Below are positions 1-8,624 of a DNA stretch of 64,000 bases, one piece after another. The position numbers and the translations under genes are program-made. How positions within the stretch are numbered: the stretch's first letter is position 1; each line of letters opens with the position of its first letter. This stretch comes from Aquimarina litoralis (GTDB lineage: Bacteria; Bacteroidota; Bacteroidia; Flavobacteriales; Flavobacteriaceae). Below the pieces are notes generated by a model, which had not been told where the DNA came from, made no database searches, and saw nothing but the letters and a program-made list of their open reading frames with translations. The stretch covers positions 1-64,000 of the forward strand of contig NZ_WEKL01000020.1 in assembly GCF_019295435.1 (NCBI RefSeq), in the 5' to 3' direction.

Positions 1-2146
1 CGGCACCGCTGGTATAAGATACCTGCGTAAGTTCCAATGATTCTTTTGCAGCTTCTTCAGAAACTTTTGACAATTCAATATTGGATATCTGATTTATCAC
101 ATTTAACACGCCTGTTCTAATATTACTATCAATAGCTAATTGAGTGTTTTCTTTATTAATATTTAATTGTTCTTTTTGTATGATATTCGTTTGGCGATTG
201 ATGTTCGTTTGGTTCTGATTTATAATAGGAATTGATATACTAGCTGCGACATTATAATTATTGTCTAATACAGTAAAGCCATCTGGAGGCGTGCTTCCGG
301 CTCCACTTCTACTAAAAGTACTATTGTATTGTCCTTGAACTGCCAATGTAGGCAGAAACCTTCCTCCAGAATTTAATTTCAAGTTTCGTTCTACAGCATC
401 TAAATTGTATTGTAGTGATTTTAGCTCAGGAGCATTTTTTTTTGCTTCTTCTGTAAGAAAATCAATAAAAGGTTCTCTAGATGTTGGACTATCTAGTAGA
501 TTAACGAGTTGATCATAGTTGTATTCTTCAAAAATACCTTTATCCAATACTACATCGTCAATATCTATTTCCATTTCCAATGGGTTATTGAGTAATTGGT
601 TTAAGGAGATAAAACTTTGTTCTAGTTGATTGATTGCTTCTACTACTGCTTGTGTATCCTGCGCTTGTTGACTTTTGAATCGCAATACATCCGATTTGCC
701 AGATTGACCTGCCTCGAAATTCTGTTGTGCAATTTTTAAATTCTGTTTGGTGAGCTCTAGATTTCGCATTTGAATCTGAACATTTGCTTTCAATATCAAT
801 ATGTTGAAATAAACATTACTACTGTCGAAAATGAGATCTAATTGAGATGAATTATAATTTTCCTGTTCTGCCTTTTGTAAGTTCTTCTGAATAGTAATAT
901 TAGCATTAGCAGCTTCAGAAAATAAAGTTTGTTGTAAAGTAACATTACCCGCAGTGGAGAACTCTGGACTTTGTCCTAAACTATTCTCTGCCGAATCTGG
1001 GTCTACATAAGTTCCGGTGGCTGATGTTGTAAGGCTTGGCAGATAATTACTTTTAGCAGTTTTTATATCCTGTATACTTAGTTCAATATCTTTTTTTTGA
1101 GATTGCAAGGATAAGTTTTGATCAAGTACATCATTAATTACTTCAATAATAGAATACGTCTTCTCGGATAAAACATTTTTTCCATCTCCTATAAAATTCG
1201 TATTTCCAATTAAGCTGTATTTAATAGGCACATTTATTTGTTGTGTTGTATTATAATTGATTGTTAAACGAGGACTATATTCTATATATACAGGCATTTC
1301 TGATAAGGGAGTACCATTCACATATCCTTCAACCGACAACGCTATACGCCTTAAAAACTGTTCAAAATTTGCATCGGATTGATTTGTAGCCATAATTCCC
1401 ATTTGTACTTCGTCAATTCCTAAACTCGTAAATGATGGTAATTGTTTTTCAATAAAAACAGTGGCCAATTGTTTTATTTCGTCTTTCGTTAGAAAAAAAC
1501 CTCCTGCTAAGTATACAGCGTCAATTTCATTAAGATTGGTAGTAATATCGTTTACCGAATCAAACGGTATTAGTTTGTAATCAGCCTCTAATTGTTTGAA
1601 TAAATTATCAAAAGTCTTGTCCAGTGGTAACAGATCAACCAAAGGCTTTTCGATTACGATCCCCAAAGTTTCAAATCCTGTAAGCTCTTTAAAGATTTTA
1701 AAATCATCTAAAAAAGATTCAGATTCTATAAGATATGTGAAATTTTCTATGCCAGAGGTCTTTTTTGTAAGATCAATACCATTAAAATCTTTATTAACAG
1801 CACCAAATAATATGGTAGGTTTTGGATAATTTGATCGATTACTTAAAACCTTATTATTCACTACACCAAAAGCCAAAATAATATCGGTCTCATTACCTAA
1901 TAATGTTTGGTAATTCTGCTCTGCTGTTTGAAGGTTATACTTATTAGTAAGTCTATTTTTTTCTGGAAAATTAATGACGGCATCTTCTCCCACTACAGCT
2001 TTAATCTGCTCTTGTAACTGTATAAATAAAGGTTCTAATTTTTCTGTTCGATTATCTAAGAGCACACCAATATTATAGCTCCTTTTTTGAGCAAATAATC
2101 CTGTTGTAGCGATAATTATAAAAACTATTGTAACTATTTTTTTCAT
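1..2146 (-). CDS. Periplasmic-binding-like / TolC outer-membrane efflux fusion (3' end beyond window)
   Basis: The frame opens at an ATG (complement of 2144-2146) and stays open to the left edge, so the C-terminus is missing. Residues 1-20 form a signal peptide ending LFAQ. Residues ~22-310 resemble ABC-type substrate-binding proteins of the PF04392 kind (begins SYNIGVLLDNRTEKLEPLF). From ~residue 325 the protein becomes long, Gln/Asn-rich and helical, with TolC-like repeats (QNLKIAQQNFEAGQSGKSDV is typical of outer-membrane efflux proteins). Joining a solute-sensing module to a TolC channel in one polypeptide is unusual. It starts 33 bp after the Crp-like gene, so the two probably form an operon, possibly continuing into efflux-pump genes to the left. 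The TolC half is secure; the binding half rests on general resemblance. Confidence 0.75.
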   Translation of the reverse strand, partial: MKKIVTIVFIIIATTGLFAQKRSYNIGVLLDNRTEKLEPLFIQLQEQIKAVVGEDAVINFPEKNRLTNKYNLQTAEQNYQTLLGNETDIILAFGVVNNKVLSNRSNYPKPTILFGAVNKDFNGIDLTKKTSGIENFTYLIESESFLDDFKIFKELTGFETLGIVIEKPLVDLLPLDKTFDNLFKQLEADYKLIPFDSVNDITTNLNEIDAVYLAGGFFLTKDEIKQLATVFIEKQLPSFTSLGIDEVQMGIMATNQSDANFEQFLRRIALSVEGYVNGTPLSEMPVYIEYSPRLTINYNTTQQINVPIKYSLIGNTNFIGDGKNVLSEKTYSIIEVINDVLDQNLSLQSQKKDIELSIQDIKTAKSNYLPSLTTSATGTYVDPDSAENSLGQSPEFSTAGNVTLQQTLFSEAANANITIQKNLQKAEQENYNSSQLDLIFDSSNVYFNILILKANVQIQMRNLELTKQNLKIAQQNFEAGQSGKSDVLRFKSQQAQDTQAVVEAINQLEQSFISLNQLLNNPLEMEIDIDDVVLDKGIFEEYNYDQLVNLLDSPTSREPFIDFLTEEAKKNAPELKSLQYNLDAVERNLKLNSGGRFLPTLAVQGQYNSTFSRSGAGSTPPDGFTVLDNNYNVAASISIPIINQNQTNINRQTNIIQKEQLNINKENTQLAIDSNIRTGVLNVINQISNIELSKVSEEAAKESLELTQVSYTSGA

Positions 2147-2179
2147 AATTGACTATTCAAACGTACGTTTTTCAATTGT

Positions 2180-2782
2180 TTAGTAATTTTCATGAATCGA
2201 TTCCAGTCTTAGTTTTTTTTGCAGTTTGCTATACCATTCTGGAGTAATCCCCATAAAGTTTGCGATGTTTTTTGCTGGTATTCGCTCCACGAATATTGGG
2301 AAATTATCATATAGATACTGAACAAAATCCAATGGTTTGAGGGTAATAATATGATTTCTAATTTCATTCATTAAAATAGAATCTTGTAGAACCCCATCCG
2401 CTTTAAACTTATAAAGTTCTGGGAATTTTTCAGCAGTTTTATCCAAAACGTGACAGTCTGATTGCAAAAGAACTGAATCCTCTAAAACGGTAATTTCATA
2501 CTTTGTGGGTACCCCTAAAAAAGCGCTATCCTGTGTTGTTGCAACATTAAACAGTTCATCTAAATAAAACCAAACTGATTTGGAGGAACCATCATTTAGG
2601 ATTAAGGAGATCTCTAAACTTCCTGATAAAACAAAAAATACTTTTGTATTTAATTCACCATAACCTACAAGTTTATCTCCCTTTTTAACATGAATTTCTT
2701 TCCACTCATTTCTGATTACATTCCAAAGCTCATCACTTACTGTAATCGTAGCTTCTATTTTTTGCTTGAGATTCTCAATCAT
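2180..2782 (-). CDS. Crp/Fnr-family transcriptional regulator
   Basis: A 200-aa protein with an N-terminal cyclic-nucleotide-binding-type beta-roll (residues ~25-115, including KVFFVLSGSLEISLI) and a C-terminal helix-turn-helix (~165-195, IPAKNIANFMGITPEWYSKL). This is the usual size and layout of short Bacteroidota Crp-like regulators, whose ligand is generally unknown. It lies directly upstream of, and in the same direction as, the binding protein/TolC fusion, which it may control. A perfect 20-bp palindrome lies 62 bp upstream of its start and is a candidate autoregulatory site. No Fnr-type iron-sulfur cysteine cluster is visible at the N-terminus. Confidence 0.85.
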   Translation of the reverse strand: MIENLKQKIEATITVSDELWNVIRNEWKEIHVKKGDKLVGYGELNTKVFFVLSGSLEISLILNDGSSKSVWFYLDELFNVATTQDSAFLGVPTKYEITVLEDSVLLQSDCHVLDKTAEKFPELYKFKADGVLQDSILMNEIRNHIITLKPLDFVQYLYDNFPIFVERIPAKNIANFMGITPEWYSKLQKKLRLESIHENY

Positions 2783-2843
2783 TCTTTATAGCTAGTTAGG
2801 AGATTTCTTTCCGATAACAATGTATAAATTAAAAAACAAGTAT

Positions 2844-2863
2844 GACTTGAATTAATTCAAGTC
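2844..2863. promoter_or_regulatory. Perfect 20-bp palindrome upstream of the Crp-like gene
   Basis: GACTTGAATTAATTCAAGTC is a perfect palindrome. Its inner part TTGAATTAATTCAA resembles the Crp/Fnr-type layout TTGAT-N4-ATCAA. It lies in the 318-bp gap between the divergent Crp-like and TetR genes, nearer the Crp-like gene. I infer an operator for that regulator. The rest of the gap shows only A/T-rich sequence and the TetR promoter. Confidence 0.5.
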
Positions 2864-3058
2864 GAAGATTTGTAGATTAAGAGGGGTTATTAAAGATATG
2901 AAAATTAATTATTTACTTAAAAAAATAAGTTTTACATCATTTTAGTGATACACTATTTCATCTACTTTAAGGTTTTATCTACAATAACAGTAACAAAAAA
3001 GTTGAAACAGGATCATAAATTCAAATTAACTAAGAATTAACAAATATAATTATGAAAC

Positions 3059-3082
3059 GACCGGTCTATTTTTATATATTTG
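3059..3082 (+). promoter_or_regulatory. TetR promoter with GACCGGTC operator
   Basis: The 8-bp palindrome GACCGGTC (3059-3066) lies just upstream of a perfect -7 box TATATTTG (3075-3082). A repressor bound here would block the promoter. The same core with its flanks (ACGACCGGTCTATTTTT) recurs at 3721, upstream of the next gene, which points to autoregulation plus control of the downstream operon. Confidence 0.65.
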
Positions 3083-3100
3083 CATTGTAAACGCTTTATT

Positions 3101-3697
3101 ATGGCAAAACATGATATCAATAACATCTTAGAAAAAGGAATAGAGTTATTCCGTTTAAACGGGTATCACAATACTGGGATAAGAGATATTTTGAAAGCAT
3201 GTGAAATGCCAAAAGGATCCTTTTACCACTCCTTCGAAAGTAAAGAAGATTTTGTGGTTAAAGCTATCATTTATTTTGAGGAAATGATTGGTAAAGATTT
3301 TGAAAAAAATCTTTCTGATGAGTCTTTATCTTATTATGAAAGAATTAAAAATCATTTTGAAATTCATATCAAGTGGTATACTAAGAATAATTTTAAAGTC
3401 GGATGTTTACTAGGTAACTTAAGTACTGAAGTTGCAGGAACTATAGATCCAGTATCCAATGCAATATCAGGAGTATATGATAGATGGAGTAAAGGGCTAG
3501 CTGCTTTTATAAAAAAAGGGCAAGATGAAGGAGAAATTATTAAAGAGATTGAAGCAATACATATGGCAAATTATCTTTTTGACAGCTTTAATGGTGCATT
3601 GGGAAGGATGAAGGTAGAACGAAGTAGAAAACCATTGCAACAGTTTATAGATATTAATTTAGCTTTTATAAAAATGAAAGAAAAAGTAAATAAATAG
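3101..3697 (+). CDS. TetR/AcrR-family transcriptional repressor
   Basis: The DNA-binding domain occupies the first ~50 residues, with the recognition helix region MPKGSFYHSFESKEDF. The C-terminal ligand domain includes GCLLGNLSTEVAG, as in the LmrA/YxaF-like group. I place the start at 3101 (MAKHDINN) because an ATG at 3080 lies inside the -7 box. That gives 198 aa, normal for the family. Duplicate GACCGGTC operators before this gene and before the next transcription unit suggest it represses itself and the AhpD-like/redoxin/secreted-protein genes. The inducer cannot be told from the sequence; the neighbours suggest a reactive or electrophilic compound. Confidence 0.88.
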   Translation: MAKHDINNILEKGIELFRLNGYHNTGIRDILKACEMPKGSFYHSFESKEDFVVKAIIYFEEMIGKDFEKNLSDESLSYYERIKNHFEIHIKWYTKNNFKVGCLLGNLSTEVAGTIDPVSNAISGVYDRWSKGLAAFIKKGQDEGEIIKEIEAIHMANYLFDSFNGALGRMKVERSRKPLQQFIDINLAFIKMKEKVNK

Positions 3698-3722
3698 TTA
3701 TTTTTTTATTCAAAAAATAAAC

Positions 3723-3770
3723 GACCGGTCTATTTTTTTATAGATATACGTAAACTGACCACTTTACGTA
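3723..3770 (+). promoter_or_regulatory. Second GACCGGTC operator plus TACGTAAA inverted repeat
   Basis: GACCGGTC at 3723-3730 repeats the TetR operator. Just downstream, TACGTAAA (3747-3754) and TTTACGTA (3763-3770) form a perfect 8-8-8 inverted repeat. Both lie within 110 bp of the AhpD-like start, so this is its control region. No good TAnnTTTG box is visible, so the promoter itself is not placed. Confidence 0.5.
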
Positions 3771-3829
3771 TTGGAACAATTAACAAATGAGGTCAAAAAC
3801 AAAATATTAATCATAAAAATTATACTAAA

Positions 3830-4396
3830 ATGGTATCAATAGAAAGTTTAACATACGAAATTAGAACACCTGAAAATGCTCCTGAAAATTCTAAAGCAGC
3901 ACTAACTGCAGCAAAAAAAGCTTACGGATTTAATGCAAATCTTTTAGGAACTATGGCTAATCATCCTGCTTTACTAAATAATTATTGGGAAGGAAGTGCC
4001 AATCTATCTGCCAACAGTACACTCTCTGGAGTAGAACAACAAGTAGCATTTCTTTCGGCTAGCTACGAAAACAACTGTCATTATTGTATGGCAGCTCATA
4101 CTTCTATAGGACAAATGCATAAAATTGACCAAAACATTTTGGATGCCTTACGTAATGGAACAACAATTCCTGATGCACGATTAGAAGCTTTAAGTCAATA
4201 TGTAAAGGCTACAACAGTTAAAAGAGGACGTGTTTCTCAAGAAGATATCAATGCTTTTTTATCAGCAGGATTTACACAAGAAAACGTTTTGGAAGTAATT
4301 ACTATCGTAAGCTTAAAAGTAATGACAAACTACATTAACTATGTGGCTCAAACACCCGTAGATGCACCTTTCCAGGCTAATATTTGGAAAAAATAA
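3830..4396 (+). CDS. AhpD / carboxymuconolactone decarboxylase-like protein
   Basis: A 188-aa cytoplasmic protein with the AhpD-type thiol centre NNCHYCMAAHT (Cys83, Cys86, His90), expected in alkylhydroperoxidase-like members of the carboxymuconolactone decarboxylase superfamily. Such proteins usually reduce peroxides or act as disulfide relays; the substrate here is unknown. It is the first gene after the TetR regulator and has the duplicated operator in its upstream region. A redoxin follows 80 bp downstream, which fits a small thiol-based stress unit. Confidence 0.82.
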   Translation: MVSIESLTYEIRTPENAPENSKAALTAAKKAYGFNANLLGTMANHPALLNNYWEGSANLSANSTLSGVEQQVAFLSASYENNCHYCMAAHTSIGQMHKIDQNILDALRNGTTIPDARLEALSQYVKATTVKRGRVSQEDINAFLSAGFTQENVLEVITIVSLKVMTNYINYVAQTPVDAPFQANIWKK

Positions 4397-4408
4397 AACT
4401 AATTGTCG

Positions 4409-4453
4409 ATAGGAACTTGTTAGTTATTTCAAATAAGACCGACAAGTTCCTAT
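4409..4453 (+). other. 12-bp stem-loop between AhpD-like and redoxin genes
   Basis: ATAGGAACTTGT (4409-4420) pairs perfectly with ACAAGTTCCTAT (4442-4453) around a 21-nt loop. No T-run follows, so it is not a classical intrinsic terminator. It could be an mRNA processing or stability element, or a partial terminator. Confidence 0.5.
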
Positions 4454-4476
4454 TAACAACCAACAAATAAGAAATT

Positions 4477-5028
4477 ATGTCTCTAGTACAATCAAATATG
4501 ATGGAATTAGGAACCAAAGCACCATCATTCTCGTTACCTGATACAATCTCAGGAAACGTACTATCACTTTCCGAAGTAAAATCTGATATAGCCACTGTAA
4601 TCGCTTTTATCTGTAATCATTGTCCATTTGTACATCATATAAACAACAAGTTTGTAGAAATAGCAAATGAGTTTCAAGCAAAGGGAGTTGAATTTATAGC
4701 CATAAGTAGTAATGATGTCAATTACTACCCACAAGATGGACCAGAAATGATGAAGAAAGTGGCAAAAAGCACAGGTTACAACTTTCCTTATCTATACGAT
4801 GAAAATCAAGAAGTAGCAAAAGCATATCAAGCAGAATGTACTCCAGATTTCTTTGTGTTTAATAGAAATCTAACCTTAGCATATCGCGGTCGTTTTGATG
4901 AAACAAGACCAGGAATGGGAACTGCTACGGGAAATGATCTATCCGCAGCATTAACTGCACTTGTAAACAACTCTGAAATCACACTGGATCAAAAACCAAG
5001 TATAGGCTGCAGTATCAAATGGAAATAA
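4477..5028 (+). CDS. Thioredoxin-fold redoxin (AhpC/TSA-like)
   Basis: A 183-aa protein without a signal peptide. It has the thioredoxin-like order: ELGTKAPSFSLPD near the N-terminus, a CxxC-containing strand-helix VIAFICNHCPFVHHI (Cys46, Cys49), and the cis-Pro region ECTPDFFVF. This fits the bacterial 'thioredoxin family protein' group with the CNHCPFV motif, a likely disulfide reductase or peroxiredoxin-like enzyme. It follows the AhpD-like gene and precedes a secreted protein, probably in one transcript under the TetR regulator. Confidence 0.85.
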   Translation: MSLVQSNMMELGTKAPSFSLPDTISGNVLSLSEVKSDIATVIAFICNHCPFVHHINNKFVEIANEFQAKGVEFIAISSNDVNYYPQDGPEMMKKVAKSTGYNFPYLYDENQEVAKAYQAECTPDFFVFNRNLTLAYRGRFDETRPGMGTATGNDLSAALTALVNNSEITLDQKPSIGCSIKWK

Positions 5029-5064
5029 ACAAAAAACATATAACAAATTTTTAAAATCAATACA

Positions 5065-5838
5065 ATGAAAAAAGTAGTATTAACACTCGTATTAATCGCT
5101 GTTTCTACACTTGGAACAGCACAAGACACAACAGAACTTATATCCGAAGCCATTGAAGCAATTGGGGGAAAAGAGGAATTCTATAATAAAGGAACTGTAA
5201 GCTATAACTATGAATATCGAGCTCCAAAAGGAGAAAATGCAATAACACTTGTAGGCAAAGAAACGTATATGTTTGATGGTGAACGCTCTTACGCTACCTA
5301 TACCACACATTCATTAACCGGAGCAAACGGAAAAGTTGTAGAAGGGTATAATGGCACAGATGCTTGGGTAACTTTTGACGGAAAAGTATCTAACGATGAA
5401 CAAGCTAATGGCGTAGCTCGTTTTCTTAGAAAAACAAACTATTATTGGTTCGCAATGTTCTACAAATTATTAGACAATGGGGTACATCATGAATTATTAG
5501 CAGATCAAAAAGTAAATGGAAAAGAGTATAACCGTATCAAAATAACTTTTGGTGAAAAAGTAGGTGATGCTCAAGACACTTATATCATCTATATTAACAA
5601 AAAAACAAAGTTAATCGAACAGTTTTTGTTTACTGTAGTTGGCTTTGGCATTACAGAACCATACCTCATGACCTTTGATTATGAAACCATAGATGGAATA
5701 AAAATACCTTCTAAACGAAAATACATTGAAGCAGACTGGGAAGGAAACGTAAAAGGTAAAGCATATTATATTACTAATTGGACGAATATAAAATTTGGTC
5801 TGGATCTGGATAAAACCATGTTTGAAAAGCCTTTATAA
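5065..5838 (+). CDS. Secreted hypothetical protein (DUF6503-like)
   Basis: 257 aa with a signal peptide (residues 1-19, ending GTAQ) and no lipobox. The body is beta-rich and resembles LolA/outer-membrane lipoprotein-sorting-like folds common in Flavobacteriia (for example YIIYINKKTKLIEQFLFTVV and IPSKRKYIEADWEGN). The function is not known. It is the last gene of the TetR-linked trio, 36 bp after the redoxin, and a strong terminator follows. Confidence 0.65.
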   Translation: MKKVVLTLVLIAVSTLGTAQDTTELISEAIEAIGGKEEFYNKGTVSYNYEYRAPKGENAITLVGKETYMFDGERSYATYTTHSLTGANGKVVEGYNGTDAWVTFDGKVSNDEQANGVARFLRKTNYYWFAMFYKLLDNGVHHELLADQKVNGKEYNRIKITFGEKVGDAQDTYIIYINKKTKLIEQFLFTVVGFGITEPYLMTFDYETIDGIKIPSKRKYIEADWEGNVKGKAYYITNWTNIKFGLDLDKTMFEKPL

Positions 5839-5860
5839 GCAAAAATCATATAACTTTTTG

Positions 5861-5904
5861 ATGCCTTTGACATGTTTTATAGCATTGCAAAGGCATTTTC
5901 TTTT
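5861..5904. terminator. Bidirectional intrinsic terminator
   Basis: ATGCCTTTG (5861-5869) pairs with CAAAGGCAT (5888-5896), followed by TTTTCTTTT on the plus strand and preceded by an A-run. It separates the converging secreted-protein gene and the long minus-strand agar operon. Confidence 0.75.
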
Positions 5905-5909
5905 GATAC

Positions 5910-7490
5910 TTATCTAAAAATTAAGTAGATCGTAATTACAATTACACAAATAGCTACTCCTACAGGAATGGTATATTTCCATGGTGTGATATTGACTTCG
6001 TTGGTGTATTCAATTTTAAAAGCTTCTTTACGTGGATATATTTTACCAATTATCATCATTATAATAATATTAATAGCAAATAAAACTCCTTGCACATGTA
6101 AAAAATGAGGAAATGCACCTTTCATTACCGTATTATCTAAAATAACATAGATTAGATATACAACAGCTCCTAAAATGATCCCTACTTTTGCAGCTATTGC
6201 AGGAATACGTTTCGTTAAATATCCCATAATAATGATTGTCAAAATAGGGATTGTATAACATCCATTAACCTGCTGCAAGTATCCATACAAACCAGCAGGT
6301 GCATTTGCAATCAATGGTGCAATAAACATAGATAATACTGCGAGAATGATTCCGAACAACTTTCCGGTTTTCACAATTTGTTTTTCAGAAGCATTTTTAT
6401 TGATATACCCCTTATATATATCCACACCAAAAAGGGTAACTGAACTATTCAAAGCACTATTGAATGAACTTAATATAGCTCCAAAAAGTACAGCAGCGAA
6501 AAAGCCAATCAATGAAGTTGGTAAAACTTTGCGCACTAAGGTAGGATAGGCTTCATCTGGATTGGTAATACTATCACCATACAAATGAAACGCAATAATT
6601 CCTGGTAACACTACTAATACTGGACCTAATATTTTAATAAAAGAAGCTAAAAGGATTCCTTTTTGTCCTTCTTTAAGGTTTTTCGCTCCCAATGCTCGTT
6701 GAATAATGGCTTGATTTGTTCCCCAGTAAAATAATTGAACCAACATCATTCCTGTAAAAATTGTGCTGATTGGTACAGAAGAGTCTTCTCCACCCATTGA
6801 CCTAAATTTATCGGGATTCGACGCCCATAACTCTGTAAACCCTTCTACCATATTACCATTACCCACTAACATCAAACCTAAAACAGGAATGATAGAACCA
6901 CCTATTAGTAATCCAACTGCATTGATTGTATCTGAAACCGCTACCGCTTTAAGTCCTCCAAAAATTGCATAGATAGAACCAATAATTCCTATCGAAAAAA
7001 CTGTAATCCATAAAGCGGCGTTTTTATCTACATTGAGTAGTGTAGGGATATCAAAAATAGTACTAATGGCCAAAGCTCCAGAATACAAAACAATAGGTAA
7101 AAGCACTACCACATACCCTGTAAGAAACAATCCGGAAGTAATTGTTTTAGTTCCAACATCGTATCTTTTTTCCAAAAACTGAGGTACTGTTGTTAATCCT
7201 TCTTTAAGATATCGTGGTAATAGATATAAGGCAGTTACTACCATCGCGATTGCCGCTAGTGTTTCCCACGCCATAACCAAAATTCCTTCTGAAAAAGCCT
7301 GTCCATTAAGTCCAACAATTTGTTCTGTAGACAGGTTCGTAAGTAATAATGAACCTGCAATCACTGGAGCTGTTAGGCTTCTACCAGCCAAAAAATAACC
7401 TGTATATGACTTCTCATCAGTTTTTTTTGTTGCTATATATGAAATCAAAGCTACCAGCAAAGTAAAGCCAAGAAAAGTGATAATACCCAT
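5910..7490 (-). CDS. Sodium/solute symporter (SSS family)
   Basis: 526-aa polytopic membrane protein with the SSS-family hallmarks: the early segment SYTGYFLAGRSLTAPVIAG followed by LTNLSTEQIVG, and about 13-14 hydrophobic helices. SSS members couple sugar uptake to Na+ in marine bacteria. It is the last gene of the nine-gene operon starting with GH2, so the cargo is probably galactose, 3,6-anhydro-L-galactose or a small agar oligosaccharide crossing the inner membrane. The family is clear; the substrate is inferred from context only. Confidence 0.88.
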   Translation of the reverse strand: MGIITFLGFTLLVALISYIATKKTDEKSYTGYFLAGRSLTAPVIAGSLLLTNLSTEQIVGLNGQAFSEGILVMAWETLAAIAMVVTALYLLPRYLKEGLTTVPQFLEKRYDVGTKTITSGLFLTGYVVVLLPIVLYSGALAISTIFDIPTLLNVDKNAALWITVFSIGIIGSIYAIFGGLKAVAVSDTINAVGLLIGGSIIPVLGLMLVGNGNMVEGFTELWASNPDKFRSMGGEDSSVPISTIFTGMMLVQLFYWGTNQAIIQRALGAKNLKEGQKGILLASFIKILGPVLVVLPGIIAFHLYGDSITNPDEAYPTLVRKVLPTSLIGFFAAVLFGAILSSFNSALNSSVTLFGVDIYKGYINKNASEKQIVKTGKLFGIILAVLSMFIAPLIANAPAGLYGYLQQVNGCYTIPILTIIIMGYLTKRIPAIAAKVGIILGAVVYLIYVILDNTVMKGAFPHFLHVQGVLFAINIIIMMIIGKIYPRKEAFKIEYTNEVNITPWKYTIPVGVAICVIVITIYLIFR

Positions 7491-7549
7491 AAGATTTTGA
7501 TAGAATTATTTAAAATTAAGAACAGCAGTATTCTTGTTTTTACTGCATT

Positions 7550-8569
7550 TTAACCCATTGCATTTCCTGAAGCAATCACAATCACTCCCAATATCATTGC
7601 AGTTAATCCCAGATAAAGAATTTTTCTCGGTTTAGAACTCGTACTACTCCACTCACCAGTAAGTATGCCGGTTATTATTGCTACGGCAACACAAACAGTA
7701 TTAAAAATTGCGTATCCAACCGTATTTCCTGAAGATCCTAATTTATAGGCTGCAAATGCAAAAGTGCCTGAAGCAGCAAAGTTTAAAAGCGCCATGATAA
7801 ATGTATAAAACAAGTTTTTAGGAGTATGTGGAGAACTGAATTTACTCCACAAATTTTTAGCACTTAATTGGTATATGAAATAAGGAATCACAAAAATAGC
7901 TCCAGATACATAGATGATTACCATTACCATAACTGCTGTAATCCACTCAGGATTTCCAGCTTCTTGACAAGCTTGATGCAAATATGGTCTTCCATATGCA
8001 TTCGCATAACTAAACCCAGTAGCTAATAAACCTCCGATAACAGCGATAATAATTCCAATAGTCATCGAAGATGCTTTGCCATCTAATTTTTCTCTACTGT
8101 TTTTTTGGTCTTCTGCTTGTCTAAGCATTCCTGCTTTTCCATTAAAAGACACTCCAAATAACACTATCAAAATTCCTAAAAGTATCACCATAAATACATT
8201 ATTGGAAGGTAATCCATCTACCAAGAATGGCAATAAAGATCCCACAAGAATAACGGTACCAATAAAAATTGAAAAACCGAGGGACAGACCAATATAATTA
8301 ATTGCTTTTCCCCACATCATTACTCCAATACCCCAAAGAATACTAGCCAATCCCATTTTCCAAAGGATATCTGTTGGTATATTTGAAATGATAACATCGA
8401 AGTCTTTTACCAGTAAAAAGCCAGCAGCTATTGGAATAATCAGCATATTGACAAAAAACATCATACCCCAAGTATTCTCGAACTCGTATCCTTTGGTATA
8501 TTTTTCTGGCAACGCATATAGTCCAAGCATCAATCCCGCAAGGACCGCAAATAATATTCCTAATGTCAT
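7550..8569 (-). CDS. RhaT-like sugar/proton symporter
   Basis: 339 aa, about ten hydrophobic helices, resembling L-rhamnose:H+ symporter RhaT (N-terminus MTLGILFAVLAGLMLGLYAL). No rhamnose catabolic gene lies in the window and the gene sits inside the anhydrogalactose operon. I therefore infer a role in taking up 3,6-anhydro-L-galactose or a related deoxy or anhydro L-sugar rather than rhamnose. It lies between the mutarotase and the SSS transporter with ~60-bp gaps. Confidence 0.8.
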   Translation of the reverse strand: MTLGILFAVLAGLMLGLYALPEKYTKGYEFENTWGMMFFVNMLIIPIAAGFLLVKDFDVIISNIPTDILWKMGLASILWGIGVMMWGKAINYIGLSLGFSIFIGTVILVGSLLPFLVDGLPSNNVFMVILLGILIVLFGVSFNGKAGMLRQAEDQKNSREKLDGKASSMTIGIIIAVIGGLLATGFSYANAYGRPYLHQACQEAGNPEWITAVMVMVIIYVSGAIFVIPYFIYQLSAKNLWSKFSSPHTPKNLFYTFIMALLNFAASGTFAFAAYKLGSSGNTVGYAIFNTVCVAVAIITGILTGEWSSTSSKPRKILYLGLTAMILGVIVIASGNAMG

Positions 8570-8624
8570 AATTATTAATTTTAAAAGTTGAGTGTTGTGC
8601 TATTAGTAGTGTATACCTTTTTTC

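Noticed and set aside
3747-3770. TACGTAAA-N8-TTTACGTA as a NUDIX-type operator
   Set aside because: The arms are in the opposite order and the spacer is 8 rather than 5, so it is not the galK/kdgK pattern.
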